Below are positions 35,396 to 45,440 of a stretch of 64,000 nt of DNA, piece by piece; position 1 is the first letter of the stretch; every line of letters begins with the position of its first letter. The DNA is from Lysobacter sp. HDW10 (lineage in GTDB: Bacteria > Pseudomonadota > Gammaproteobacteria > Xanthomonadales > Xanthomonadaceae), in contig NZ_CP049864.1 in assembly GCF_011300685.1 (NCBI RefSeq), forward strand, positions 1,108,885 through 1,172,884, read 5' to 3'. The notes below the pieces were generated by a model. It worked only from the letters and a program-made list of their open reading frames with translations, ran no database searches and was not told where the DNA came from. A program made the translations under genes and the position numbers.

Positions 35396-37384
35396 ATGAC
35401 GACGCCAAGCCGCCGCGATCTCGCAAACGCCCTCCGATTCCTCGCCATTGATGCGGTGCAAGCCGCCAACTCCGGGCACCCCGGCATGCCGATGGGTATG
35501 GCCGATATTGCGGAGGTGCTGTGGAATGACTACCTCAGCCATAACCCGAAGAATCCGAATTGGCTGAACCGCGACCGTTTTGTCTTGTCGAATGGCCATG
35601 GTTCGATGCTGCACTACGGCTTGCTGCATCTCAGCGGTTACGACCTCGGCATTGAAGACTTAAAGCGCTTCCGCCAGTTCGAATCGCGCACGCCGGGTCA
35701 TCCGGAAAACTTCATGACGTCCGGTATTGAAACGACGACCGGTCCTTTGGGCCAAGGTTTGGCCAATGCGGTGGGCATGGCTTTGGCCGAGAAGTTGTTG
35801 GCGCAACGCTTCAATCGCGACGGTCTCGACATCGTCAATCACCGCACCTGGGTGTTCATGGGTGACGGCTGCTTGATGGAAGGGATTAGCCATGAAGCGG
35901 CCTCTTTGGCGGGCACTTGGGGCCTGAACAAATTGGTGGCCTTCTGGGATGACAACCACATCAGCATCGATGGCGACGTCCAAGGTTGGTTCACCGACGA
36001 TACGCCAGCACGCTTCGAGGCCTATGGCTGGAAGGTCATTCGCAACGTCAACGGGCACGATCCGCTTGAGTTGAAGACTGCATTGGATACAGCGATTGCC
36101 GTCGATGATCGCCCCGTCTTGATTTGCTGCCGCACCACGATTGGTTTTGGCTCGCCGAACAAAGCCGGCAAAGAATCGAGCCACGGTGCACCTTTGGGTG
36201 CGGACGAAATCGCGTTAACGCGCGAAGCATTGGCATGGCCGTATGCGCCGTTCGAAATTCCTGCGGACGTGTCTACTGCTTGGAATGCAACAGAAAGCGG
36301 TCAGACGGCAGAAGCCGCGTGGCAAGCAGTGTTTGCGGACTATCGCGCAGCGCATCCGGCATTGGCTGCAGAGTTCGAACAACGCATGCGCGGTGAATTG
36401 CCTGCGGCGTTCGAGCCGGCTGCCAACGCTTATATCGAAAAGCTTCAAGCGGAAGGCGCGGTGGTTGCCAGCCGCAAAGCATCACAAATGGCAATCGAAG
36501 CTTTTGCACCACTGTTGCCGCAATTGGTGGGTGGCTCCGCCGATCTTGCACATTCCAATCTGACCTTGTGGAAGGGCAGCAAGAGTGTGACCTCTGACGA
36601 TGCGAACGCGAACTACATCTATTTCGGTGTGCGCGAATTTGCGATGACGGCGATCAGCAATGGTCTCGCCTTGCATGGCGGGTTCATTCCGTATGACGCA
36701 ACCTTCTTGGTGTTCAGCGATTACGCGCGCAATGCAGTGCGTATGAGTGCCTTGATGGGCGCGCACGCAATTCACGTATACACCCATGATTCCATCGGTT
36801 TAGGCGAAGACGGTCCAACGCATCAACCGATCGAACACATGGCTGCGTTGCGCTACATTCCGAACAACGATGTGTGGCGCCCATGCGACGCTGTCGAAAG
36901 CGCCGTGTCTTGGCGTGCGGCGATCGAACGCACGGACGGTCCGAGCTGTCTTGTGTTTAGTCGTCAGAACTTGCCGCACCAATCGCGTGATGCGACCCAG
37001 GTCGCGAACATTTCGCGTGGCGGCTATATCTTGAAAGACAGCGTCGGCGCACCAGAAGTGATCTTGATCGCCACCGGTTCGGAAGTTGGATTGGCCATGC
37101 AAGCCGCTGCGCAATTGGGCGCCGGCGTGCGAGTGGTGTCGATGCCGAGCACCGATGTGTTCGATCGCCAAGATGCAAGCTATCGTGCGCAGGTGCTTCC
37201 CAACGAGTGCCGCAAGCGCGTGGCGATTGAGGCAGGTACCGCAGACTTCTGGCGCAAGTACGTCGGCTTGGATGGTGCGGTGATTGGCATGCACGGGTAT
37301 GGCGCATCCGCGCCCGCCGATGTGTTGTTCAAGCATTTCGGATTTACGGTAGATGCCGTCGTGAACGCCGTGACCGCCTTGTAA
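35396..37384 (+). CDS. tkt: Transketolase
   Basis: Thiamine-diphosphate enzyme of the non-oxidative pentose phosphate pathway, 662 residues. Conserved: [37 protein letters not shown], the ThDP motif [13 protein letters not shown](13)[46 protein letters not shown] and SRQNLPHQ. The ATG is placed by family alignment ([17 protein letters not shown]), although no Shine-Dalgarno site precedes it: the preceding bases are a terminator T run and GCCGCC. The transcript may be leaderless or controlled through the hairpin. Confidence 0.96.
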   Translation: MTTPSRRDLANALRFLAIDAVQAANSGHPGMPMGMADIAEVLWNDYLSHNPKNPNWLNRDRFVLSNGHGSMLHYGLLHLSGYDLGIEDLKRFRQFESRTPGHPENFMTSGIETTTGPLGQGLANAVGMALAEKLLAQRFNRDGLDIVNHRTWVFMGDGCLMEGISHEAASLAGTWGLNKLVAFWDDNHISIDGDVQGWFTDDTPARFEAYGWKVIRNVNGHDPLELKTALDTAIAVDDRPVLICCRTTIGFGSPNKAGKESSHGAPLGADEIALTREALAWPYAPFEIPADVSTAWNATESGQTAEAAWQAVFADYRAAHPALAAEFEQRMRGELPAAFEPAANAYIEKLQAEGAVVASRKASQMAIEAFAPLLPQLVGGSADLAHSNLTLWKGSKSVTSDDANANYIYFGVREFAMTAISNGLALHGGFIPYDATFLVFSDYARNAVRMSALMGAHAIHVYTHDSIGLGEDGPTHQPIEHMAALRYIPNNDVWRPCDAVESAVSWRAAIERTDGPSCLVFSRQNLPHQSRDATQVANISRGGYILKDSVGAPEVILIATGSEVGLAMQAAAQLGAGVRVVSMPSTDVFDRQDASYRAQVLPNECRKRVAIEAGTADFWRKYVGLDGAVIGMHGYGASAPADVLFKHFGFTVDAVVNAVTAL

Positions 37385-37431
37385 AGGGCCGTTCTGTGCC
37401 TCGGGGCACGAATACATTTCAGAACATCGAG

Positions 37432-37456
37432 GCGGCGCAAATGCGCCGCTTTTCTT
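37432..37456 (+). terminator. Intrinsic terminator after tkt
   Basis: Eight-base stem GCGGCGCA (37432-37439) with TGCGCCGC (37442-37449), then a T-rich run. Upstream, a second nested inverted repeat (GTTCTG at 37391-37396 with CAGAAC at 37420-37425, enclosing GTGCC/GGCAC) may help shape the 3' end. Confidence 0.8.
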
Positions 37457-37461
37457 TGCTG

Positions 37462-37489
37462 TTGACATTTGCAATTACAGGTGTAATCT
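37462..37489 (+). promoter_or_regulatory. Promoter of the BlaI-M56 operon
   Basis: Perfect -35 TTGACA (37462-37467), 16-base spacer, -10 TAATCT (37484-37489). The -10 overlaps the first operator palindrome; the start of transcription would lie near 37496, just before the second operator. Confidence 0.6.
37474..37487 (+). promoter_or_regulatory. BlaI/CopY-type operator 1
   Basis: Perfect palindrome ATTACAGGTGTAAT, containing the TACANNTGTA core bound by BlaI/MecI/CopY repressors. It covers the spacer and -10 of the promoter. Confidence 0.8.
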
Positions 37490-37497
37490 AACTTGAA

Positions 37498-37511
37498 ATT
37501 ACAGGTGTAAT
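37498..37511 (+). promoter_or_regulatory. BlaI/CopY-type operator 2
   Basis: Second identical palindrome ATTACAGGTGTAAT, exactly 24 bases after the first. It overlaps the presumed transcription start and includes the AGGTG ribosome binding site of the repressor gene, so one repressor dimer on each site would autorepress the operon. Confidence 0.8.
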
Positions 37512-37516
37512 CGCTC

Positions 37517-37879
37517 ATGCAGATTAGTGACGCCGAGTCCCAAGTGATGGAAGTTCTCTGGAAGCGAGCGCCGCTCGGTTCAGAAGACGTCGTCGATGCG
37601 CTATCTCAAACCCATGCGTGGGCTGAGCCGACGATTAAAACGCTGTTGAATCGATTGCTGAACAAAGGTGCGATTGAAGCAGTGAAGGACGGTCGCAGAT
37701 ACCTTTATTCTCCCGTGCTGAAGCGTGAAGCATGGGTTGCGCGTGAAAGCGAAAGTGTCCTTACCAGGCTCTTCGATGGTCGCGTTGCACCGTTGGTCGC
37801 GCACTTTTCAAAGCACCAAAAATTAAGCGAAGTTGATATCGCGGAGCTGCGCAAACTGATTGACGAGATCGACTCATGA
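37517..37879 (+). CDS. BlaI/MecI/CopY-family transcriptional repressor
   Basis: 120-residue winged-helix repressor: ISDAESQVMEVLWKRAPLGSEDVV, LSQTHAWAEPTIKTLLNRLLNKGAIEAVKDGRRYLYSP and a C-terminal dimerisation helix region. Family members bind TACANNTGTA palindromes and are inactivated by cleavage (BlaR1/MecR1 pathway) or copper (CopY). No C-terminal Cys motif of CopY is present, so the protease-linked mode is expected. The next gene, overlapping by four bases, is the M56 peptidase. Two palindromes in its own promoter imply autoregulation. Confidence 0.93.
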   Translation: MQISDAESQVMEVLWKRAPLGSEDVVDALSQTHAWAEPTIKTLLNRLLNKGAIEAVKDGRRYLYSPVLKREAWVARESESVLTRLFDGRVAPLVAHFSKHQKLSEVDIAELRKLIDEIDS

Positions 37880-39480
37880 GCACTCTCGTTGGTCTTCCAC
37901 CTCTACTTTGGCCCGCACTTTGGACAAGCACGCTCGCCATGGCGCTTATCTGTTGCTTGCGACATCCGCTGCGACAAGTATTTGGTCCGCACGTGGCCTA
38001 TCTCAGTTGGGCAGCCGTACCCATTGTCATACTTTCAACTTTGCTCCCCGCGCGCACTCAAACCCTAACTGAGGCGCAAATGCTTCAGCCACTCATACAA
38101 ACTACGTCAATCCCGAATGGATCTGTATTTGATGCGTTCATCGACATGCCCCCGTCGGCATGGATTGTCGTGTCATGTCTGTGGCTGGCAGGTGTTCTCG
38201 CATCTACGGTCATTTTGTTCTGTCACCAACGCCGCTTTACGCGCGCGATGGGGCAGCTCCGTAAGACTTCAATGCGTGGCGTTTTTGAGGCCGAGCATGA
38301 CCCTGGATTGCCCGTTGCGATCGGCATTTTCAAGCCACGCATCGTGATGCCGCCAAACGCCAATCAACTCTATACGCCGCAAGAGTACACATTGCTTTTG
38401 ACGCACGAGCGTATGCATTTGGCAATGAAGGACCATTGGGTCAATGGCGTGAGCACACTGCTCCTTTGCGTCTTCTGGTTCAATCCGATGGTACGTTTTG
38501 CGGCCACGCAGATGCGACGCGATCAAGAATTGTCCTGCGACGCGCATGTGAGCAAACGGTTTCCGAATTTGATTCGGCATTACGGTGAGCTGATTCTAAA
38601 AGCGCAACTCGCACCCATGCAGGCGCCTGTTGCTTGTCAATGGTCTGCTTTTCATCCACTCAAGGAACGCATCATGCAACTTCGAACAAAATCGCCGTCG
38701 ACCGAGCTCCGAACCTTGGGTATGTGTCTGGTGGGTCTTTCGCTTGTCGGGTTCGGATTCATGGCATGGGCCGCGCAACCGACGACGCTCGAGATCAAAC
38801 ACACCGTCACGGCACCCGACGTTGAAGCGACGCCCGTGCCGCCGATCCCCGTTGTCCAAAACACCATTGTGTCGGGGCCCGCGCCATCGACACCTTCGAC
38901 GGCCAACATCGACAAGCAAAAAATAGAGGCCGCACGCGCCGCCAATGAGGCGGCCGATCCGCAAGGTGTCGCAACAGAAGACGCTGAAAGGGCGCGCGCG
39001 GCTGCTGAACGCGCAAGCAAAGAGGCCCGTGCCCAAGCTGTCGAAGCAGAAGCTCGACGTGCTGCCGATGAGGCGCGGATGCATGCAGACAATGTGCGTC
39101 GCGCCAGCGTTGAAGAACGTGCACAAGCGCGTGCAGAAAGTGAACGCGCCGCAGCGGATAGGGTCAGAATGGATGCGGAGCGCATCGAACGCGCCGCAGC
39201 GGATAAGGTCAGAATGGATGCGGAGCGCATTGAACGCGCCGCGCGTGACGCTGCCACGCAAGCAGAAGCGGCTCGCATTCGCGCAGAGGCAGAAAGTGCC
39301 CGCGCAGTAGATGCACAAAATGCCTTGTCTGACGCCGCACGTGTAGCCTCATCTCGGCGTGCGCGTGCCGAATTCGAGAGCAAGCTTAAGTTCACCGAGT
39401 CGCTGAAGCGAAATGAAAAGCAAAATCGCGCTTCGATGGCTCTTCAAGCGGCGGAGCGCAGCTCGCGCAATAGTCCCTAA
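37876..39480 (+). CDS. M56 (BlaR1/MecR1-like) membrane metallopeptidase with coiled-coil tail
   Basis: 534 residues. Membrane helices near residues 8-28, 35-55 and 95-115, then the zinc protease motif HExxH at 177-181 (HERMH) and a downstream acidic ligand in RRDQELSCDAHV, and a last helix near 278-300. After it there is no penicillin-binding sensor domain. Instead come a Pro/Val-rich linker (about 301-345) and roughly 190 residues of Ala/Glu/Arg-rich coiled coil, with a 15-residue tandem repeat (423-452). It should cleave or signal to the BlaI-like repressor, but the signal sensed is unknown. The ATGA start overlap couples it to the repressor. Confidence 0.88.
   Translation: MSTLVGLPPLLWPALWTSTLAMALICCLRHPLRQVFGPHVAYLSWAAVPIVILSTLLPARTQTLTEAQMLQPLIQTTSIPNGSVFDAFIDMPPSAWIVVSCLWLAGVLASTVILFCHQRRFTRAMGQLRKTSMRGVFEAEHDPGLPVAIGIFKPRIVMPPNANQLYTPQEYTLLLTHERMHLAMKDHWVNGVSTLLLCVFWFNPMVRFAATQMRRDQELSCDAHVSKRFPNLIRHYGELILKAQLAPMQAPVACQWSAFHPLKERIMQLRTKSPSTELRTLGMCLVGLSLVGFGFMAWAAQPTTLEIKHTVTAPDVEATPVPPIPVVQNTIVSGPAPSTPSTANIDKQKIEAARAANEAADPQGVATEDAERARAAAERASKEARAQAVEAEARRAADEARMHADNVRRASVEERAQARAESERAAADRVRMDAERIERAAADKVRMDAERIERAARDAATQAEAARIRAEAESARAVDAQNALSDAARVASSRRARAEFESKLKFTESLKRNEKQNRASMALQAAERSSRNSP
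39142..39231 (+). repeat. 45-base tandem direct repeat inside the M56 coiled coil
   Basis: Two head-to-tail copies (39142-39186 and 39187-39231) differing at two bases. They encode ERAAADRVRMDAERI and ERAAADKVRMDAERI. In frame, so the copy number can vary without breaking the protein; a third partial unit (ERAA) follows. Confidence 0.9.
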
Positions 39481-39496
39481 TCTATGCTCGGAGACC

Positions 39497-39922
39497 TTAT
39501 TGACGCGACTTGCGGTCTAGTGCCCTAACCCCTTGCGAGCCTGCGACCATCGCAAGCACGAAGACCAGCGCGCCATTCCCCCAGCCGGCGAGATTGGCAA
39601 GCGCTGGGCCCGGGCAAACGCCGGCGATACCCCAGCCAATGCCAAAAAGTGCGCTTCCGAGGAGCAAGCGGCGATCAATTTTGCGCGTGCCGTCGGCTTG
39701 CGGCAGGTGCCCTCGGCCACGTGCCCAAGCAAATGCCGGCACAGCGACAGCCAACGCCGCGGCCATTACAACACCCAAGGTCGGGTCCCAAGCGCCAGCG
39801 ACGTCTAGAAAGTTGAGCACTTTGTCGGGATTGCACATCCCCGAGATGGCCAATCCACCGCCAAATAGCAAGCCGCCCACGGCTGAGGCAAGGATCTTCT
39901 CGAGTCTTGTGTGCGTGCTCAT
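39497..39922 (-). CDS. YeeE/YedE-family (DUF6691) membrane protein, second half
   Basis: 141-residue hydrophobic protein of the YeeE/YedE family, half-sized form. Several helices with conserved cysteine/glycine motifs GGLAISGMCNPDKVLNFLDV and GIGWGIAGVCPGPALANL, which in full-length YeeE line a thiosulfate pore. With the upstream 142-residue gene (four-base overlap) it probably forms a two-subunit transporter for reduced sulfur, as in PmpA/PmpB. The start is MSTHTRLEKI at 39922; the open frame upstream overlaps the partner and is not coding. Confidence 0.87.
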   Translation of the reverse strand: MSTHTRLEKILASAVGGLLFGGGLAISGMCNPDKVLNFLDVAGAWDPTLGVVMAAALAVAVPAFAWARGRGHLPQADGTRKIDRRLLLGSALFGIGWGIAGVCPGPALANLAGWGNGALVFVLAMVAGSQGVRALDRKSRQ

Positions 39923-40347
39923 GCGCCACCCCACAGGGCATGGCGAAGGACGTACACCGTCAACATACCGGTCGCCATAAAGACGGCCACTGCAACGGCC
40001 GAGCGTTTCGAAAACCGAGCCAGGCCGCAGATGCCATGACCGCTCGTGCAGCCATTGCCCAATCGTGTGCCCGCGCCGACCAAGAGTCCGGCCGCAATGA
40101 GCCATGGCATGGACACCACCGCGTTACCGGCGCGCAAATCGAACACCTTGAACATGGCAACGGCGCCAATCATCAAGGCAACCAGAAAAACCCAGCGCCA
40201 AAGGCGGTCGTCGCGGTCTTCAATGGCTTTGTTGAGAATGCCACTGATGCCCGCGATGCGGCCGAGGCTGAAATACAAGACGAGAACGGCCAGGCCGATC
40301 ATGAGTCCGCCCAAGGCGGCAGACAGGGGTGTGAAGAGTGTAGGCAT
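39919..40347 (-). CDS. YeeE/YedE-family membrane protein, first half
   Basis: 142-residue partner with about four helices and the family motif GTRLGNGCTSGHGICGLARFSKRS (pore cysteines). Together with the following gene it gives the inverted-repeat arrangement of the YeeE thiosulfate importer, split over two chains. The typical neighbours (persulfide dioxygenase, ArsR/BigR repressor, rhodanese) are absent here, so the physiological substrate remains inferred. Confidence 0.87.
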   Translation of the reverse strand: MPTLFTPLSAALGGLMIGLAVLVLYFSLGRIAGISGILNKAIEDRDDRLWRWVFLVALMIGAVAMFKVFDLRAGNAVVSMPWLIAAGLLVGAGTRLGNGCTSGHGICGLARFSKRSAVAVAVFMATGMLTVYVLRHALWGGA

Positions 40348-40517
40348 GGTTCGAAATTCGCGTGGACCTTCCTTAGCGTAACGACTCTACGCGCGGACGG
40401 TGTAGGAGTTTTCCGATTTCTTCACGTGAGACGAACGCCGGAGATTATATTGAGACTGTCCGCGCCAAGCAGGGTTCAAGACGAGCCGAAGCGCGCGGCA
40501 TAGGCGAAGGAGCTTAT

Positions 40518-40760
40518 ATGAGAAAGTCACTCGGAATGATTGCGACGGTACTGATCACTTTGACCATCGTCGCCTGTGCGTCGACCGATGAAAAATCGGC
40601 GCAAGCCTCATCCAAAGACGAGGCTCGCGCAAGAGCGGCAACTTCGTTTGCCAATCGGAGTGATGCACATCGACAGAGTGGTGTGGGGCAGGCGCGCATG
40701 AATAACGCCATGGAGCGTCCGGCAAGTGGGTCTTCTTCGGGCTCCGTCAGTCCCCGTTAG
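40518..40760 (+). CDS. Small putative lipoprotein (80 residues)
   Basis: Signal peptide MRKSLGMIATVLITLTIVAC with lipobox IVAC, Cys at 20, next residues AST (outer-membrane sorting expected). The mature part is about 60 residues, polar, rich in Ala, Ser, Arg, without a recognised domain. The ATG follows a short GGAG site (AAGGAGCTTAT). It lies just before a second small lipoprotein of the same size and layout. Function unknown. Confidence 0.6.
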   Translation: MRKSLGMIATVLITLTIVACASTDEKSAQASSKDEARARAATSFANRSDAHRQSGVGQARMNNAMERPASGSSSGSVSPR

Positions 40761-40820
40761 TTCCTGCGATGCGTTACAAATGTATTTGCGAAGATACTTT
40801 AACCAAAGGAGACCGCGGCA

Positions 40821-41051
40821 ATGAAGTACCTAGTCCGTTTTAGCGTTGTAGTGAGTGTGGTGATCCTGGCAGCAGGATGTGCAACGACAGCAGAGCAATC
40901 CGCCAGCAACGACAAATTGGAATCGCGAATGCAGGCGCGCGATGCGTTGGTGATGAAGAGCGAACAGCGACGCATCAAGGCGTTGACTGTGTCTTCAGAA
41001 ATGCGACAGCCAACAAACGCGAATACCGGCCAAAGCAGCAGAAGGCCGTAA
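40821..41051 (+). CDS. Small putative lipoprotein (76 residues)
   Basis: Signal peptide YLVRFSVVVSVVILAAGC with good lipobox LAAGC, Cys at 20. The mature part is about 57 residues, charged and helical (DKLESRMQARDALVMKSEQRRIKALTVSSEM), then a Ser/Asn-rich end. A GGAG site precedes the ATG (AAAGGAGACC). Same size and organisation as the gene 60 bases upstream, so they may be diverged duplicates, though similarity outside the signal is faint. Confidence 0.6.
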   Translation: MKYLVRFSVVVSVVILAAGCATTAEQSASNDKLESRMQARDALVMKSEQRRIKALTVSSEMRQPTNANTGQSSRRP

Positions 41052-41148
41052 TTGCTTTATCCACGTCGGTACGCGACGTGCCTGCTTGCGCAACAACCAG
41101 CAAGCGCCTTAGGTTTGAATGAAGCACGTGCCCCGTTCGGGGCACGAC

Positions 41149-43144
<1,996 letters not shown>

Positions 43145-43253
43145 ATCGTTTCGGCGCTGGTTTTTCGCGCATAATCGAAAAAAATGTAGCGCAACGCGTT
43201 CCGACGGTTACCCCAACAGTCGGAACCGATCCAACTCGGGGAAGGAGAACACG

Positions 43254-43667
43254 ATGAATAAGTTGCTTGTGAAAAGTGTATTTGCTGGCATGGTGCTGGC
43301 GTTCTCGGCGGGTGCATTTGCGGATACCGACGACAGCAAGTTGGGCAAGGCACGTGAAGTGAAAGGTCGCAATGGCACCGAAGGCGAAATCATCGGTGAA
43401 GCGAAGGCTGGCTCAGCGTTTAGCAAGCTGGAAATCGGCATGCCGCAAAGACAAGTGTCTGACCTGATCGGCCAACGTGACGCAGATTGCGGCGGATTCG
43501 TCACCGGCAAGGCTTGGATCCCGTTCCACTTCGGCGGTGACAAGTACCGCACCGAGTGCGTCTACAAGGGTCTCGGCCGCTTGGAATTCACCTCGAATTC
43601 GGACTTCGACAGCCGCGCTGTCTTGGTCAAGATCGTCAACGACCCGACGGAAGACGGTTACCGCTAA
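43254..43667 (+). CDS. Secreted hypothetical protein, BamE/SmpA-like
   Basis: 137 residues. Signal peptide NKLLVKSVFAGMVLAFSAGAFA, then a short acidic stretch and a domain with LEIGMPQRQVSDLIGQRDADCGGF. This resembles the start of the BamE/SmpA fold (a GM-x(4)-V-x(2)-L-G pattern), followed by strands RTECVYKGLGRLEF and AVLVKIVNDP. Cys residues in DCGGF and TECVY may pair. Unlike BamE there is no lipobox. AAGGAG lies ahead of the ATG. Function unknown. Confidence 0.7.
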   Translation: MNKLLVKSVFAGMVLAFSAGAFADTDDSKLGKAREVKGRNGTEGEIIGEAKAGSAFSKLEIGMPQRQVSDLIGQRDADCGGFVTGKAWIPFHFGGDKYRTECVYKGLGRLEFTSNSDFDSRAVLVKIVNDPTEDGYR

Positions 43668-43694
43668 GCCGATTCGCTTTCTGTACAAGTCTGA

Positions 43695-43722
43695 AACCCC
43701 GCCCGAAAGGCGGGGTTTTTTG
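43695..43722 (+). terminator. Intrinsic terminator after the BamE-like gene
   Basis: Nine-base stem AACCCCGCC (43695-43703) with GGCGGGGTT (43709-43717), loop CGAAA, then T run. Confidence 0.88.
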
Positions 43723-43788
43723 CTTCTATTGCGTAGGTGGCTGACTTAGGTCAATTGAAGGCCGCAAGAACCGAGAGATAATCGGCTC

Positions 43789-44208
43789 ATGGAAACCGTG
43801 CCACCCGAGATCACACGTCAAGACATCGAGCTGCTGGTCGATGCGTTCTACGAACACGTACGCAAGGACCCGGTACTCGGCCCCGTGTTCAATCCTGCCG
43901 TGCATGATTGGGACGAACACAAGGCGACCTTGGTGAAGTTTTGGTCCGCAGTCGTGCTGGGTACCCGTGAATATCGCGGCAATCCGATGGCCGCGCATCG
44001 CCCGCACCGCATCGTGGCCGAGCATTTTGAGTACTGGCTGTCGCTGTGGCACCACACAGCCAAGCAGCATCTTGGCGAAGAAAAGGCCGAAATTTTCATC
44101 GGATTCGCCCAGCGCATCGCGCAAAGTCTGATGTACGGGCTGAATCTTGATCCGCAGCGCCCAAACCGACGTCAGTCGCTACCGATGCACCCCGATACGT
44201 CGGTTTGA
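43789..44208 (+). CDS. Group III truncated haemoglobin
   Basis: 139-residue 2-on-2 globin of group III. Typical features: [36 protein letters not shown], proximal His in [14 protein letters not shown] (about residue 79) and the aromatic-rich [13 protein letters not shown]. Members bind oxygen or NO, and roles in microaerobic growth have been proposed. It sits between a terminator and pgk, 57 bases upstream of pgk, so a shared transcript with glycolytic genes is possible. Confidence 0.9.
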   Translation: METVPPEITRQDIELLVDAFYEHVRKDPVLGPVFNPAVHDWDEHKATLVKFWSAVVLGTREYRGNPMAAHRPHRIVAEHFEYWLSLWHHTAKQHLGEEKAEIFIGFAQRIAQSLMYGLNLDPQRPNRRQSLPMHPDTSV

Positions 44209-44264
44209 ACCCAAGCCCGCATCCGGTGACAATGGCTTTTCCGAAACACTCCAAGGAAGGTGCC

Positions 44265-45440
44265 ATGTCTGTCATTCGAATGTCTGATCTTGATCTTGCC
44301 GGTAAGCGCGTGCTGATCCGCCAAGACCTCAATGTGCCGATTCATGACGGCAAGGTCACCTCGGATCAGCGCATCTTGGCGTCGATACCTACTCTGAAGA
44401 TGGCGCTTGAGCGCGGCGCCGCCGTCATGGTCACTTCGCATCTGGGTCGACCGGTTGAAGGCACGTGGAGTGAAGCCGATTCATTGGCACCGGTAGCTGC
44501 ACGCCTGGGCGAACTCATGGGTCGCGAGATTCCATTGCTGCGTGACTATTTGGATGGCGTGGAAGTTGCACCGGGTCAACTTGTGATGCTCGAAAACTGC
44601 CGCATGAATGTAGGCGAGGGCAAGGACGACCCGGCATTGTCAAAAAAATATGCGTCGCTGTGCGATGTATTTGTCATGGACGCATTCGGTACTGCACATC
44701 GCGCGCAAGCATCCACGCACGGCGTCATTCAAGCTGCCCGTACCGCTGCAGGCGGTCCCTTGCTGATGGCCGAGCTCGATGCTTTGGCAAAAGCGCTTGA
44801 CCATCCTGCGCGTCCGCTCTTGGCCATCGTTGCAGGCAGCAAAGTGTCCACCAAGCTTGAGCTGTTGGGTGCTTTGGTGAGCAAAGTGGATCAGCTCATT
44901 GTGGGTGGTGGTATTGCCAACACCTTCTTGGCGGCCTTGGGTTTGCCTGTCGGCAAGTCTTTGCAAGAACCCGATCTGATCGACACCGCACGCAAGATCA
45001 TGGCCGATGCCAAAGCGCGCGGCGCGGATATTCCGATTCCGACCGACGTGGTGGTTGCGTCGGAATTCAGTGCAACAGCGACACCTTCGGTCAAGCGCGT
45101 TGAAGACGTGCAAGCGGAAGACATGATCTTGGACATCGGTCCGGAAACCGCAAAGGCCTATGCTGCCCTGATCCAAAATGCGGGTACGGTGGTTTGGAAT
45201 GGCCCCGTGGGTGTTTTTGAATTCGATGCATTCGGCGCAGGCACAGAAGCGATGGCGCGCGCCATTGCAGCAAGCCCCGCATTTTCAATTGCAGGCGGCG
45301 GCGATACGTTGGCCGCTGTAGACAAGTACGGTATTGCGTCATCGGTAAGCTATATCTCGACGGGCGGCGGTGCTTTCCTTGAATTCCTTGAAGGCAAGAC
45401 GCTGCCCGCGGTGGCTGCGCTAGAAGCAAAGGCAGGCTGA
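44265..45440 (+). CDS. pgk: Phosphoglycerate kinase
   Basis: 391 residues. Transfers phosphate from 1,3-bisphosphoglycerate to ADP. Conserved: [71 protein letters not shown] and GGGDTLAAV. The ATG follows AAGGAAGG at six bases spacing. Its stop overlaps the pyk ATG by one base (TGATG). Confidence 0.97.
   Translation: MSVIRMSDLDLAGKRVLIRQDLNVPIHDGKVTSDQRILASIPTLKMALERGAAVMVTSHLGRPVEGTWSEADSLAPVAARLGELMGREIPLLRDYLDGVEVAPGQLVMLENCRMNVGEGKDDPALSKKYASLCDVFVMDAFGTAHRAQASTHGVIQAARTAAGGPLLMAELDALAKALDHPARPLLAIVAGSKVSTKLELLGALVSKVDQLIVGGGIANTFLAALGLPVGKSLQEPDLIDTARKIMADAKARGADIPIPTDVVVASEFSATATPSVKRVEDVQAEDMILDIGPETAKAYAALIQNAGTVVWNGPVGVFEFDAFGAGTEAMARAIAASPAFSIAGGGDTLAAVDKYGIASSVSYISTGGGAFLEFLEGKTLPAVAALEAKAG

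Noticed and set aside
37300-37520. Beta-lactamase or copper resistance island around the BlaI-like gene
   Set aside because: Neighbours are transketolase and YeeE-like proteins; no beta-lactamase, copper ATPase or cassette ends are visible.
39142-39231. Repeat considered as a CRISPR or mobile element trace
   Set aside because: Only two tandem in-frame copies inside a coding sequence with no spacers, so an intragenic protein repeat.
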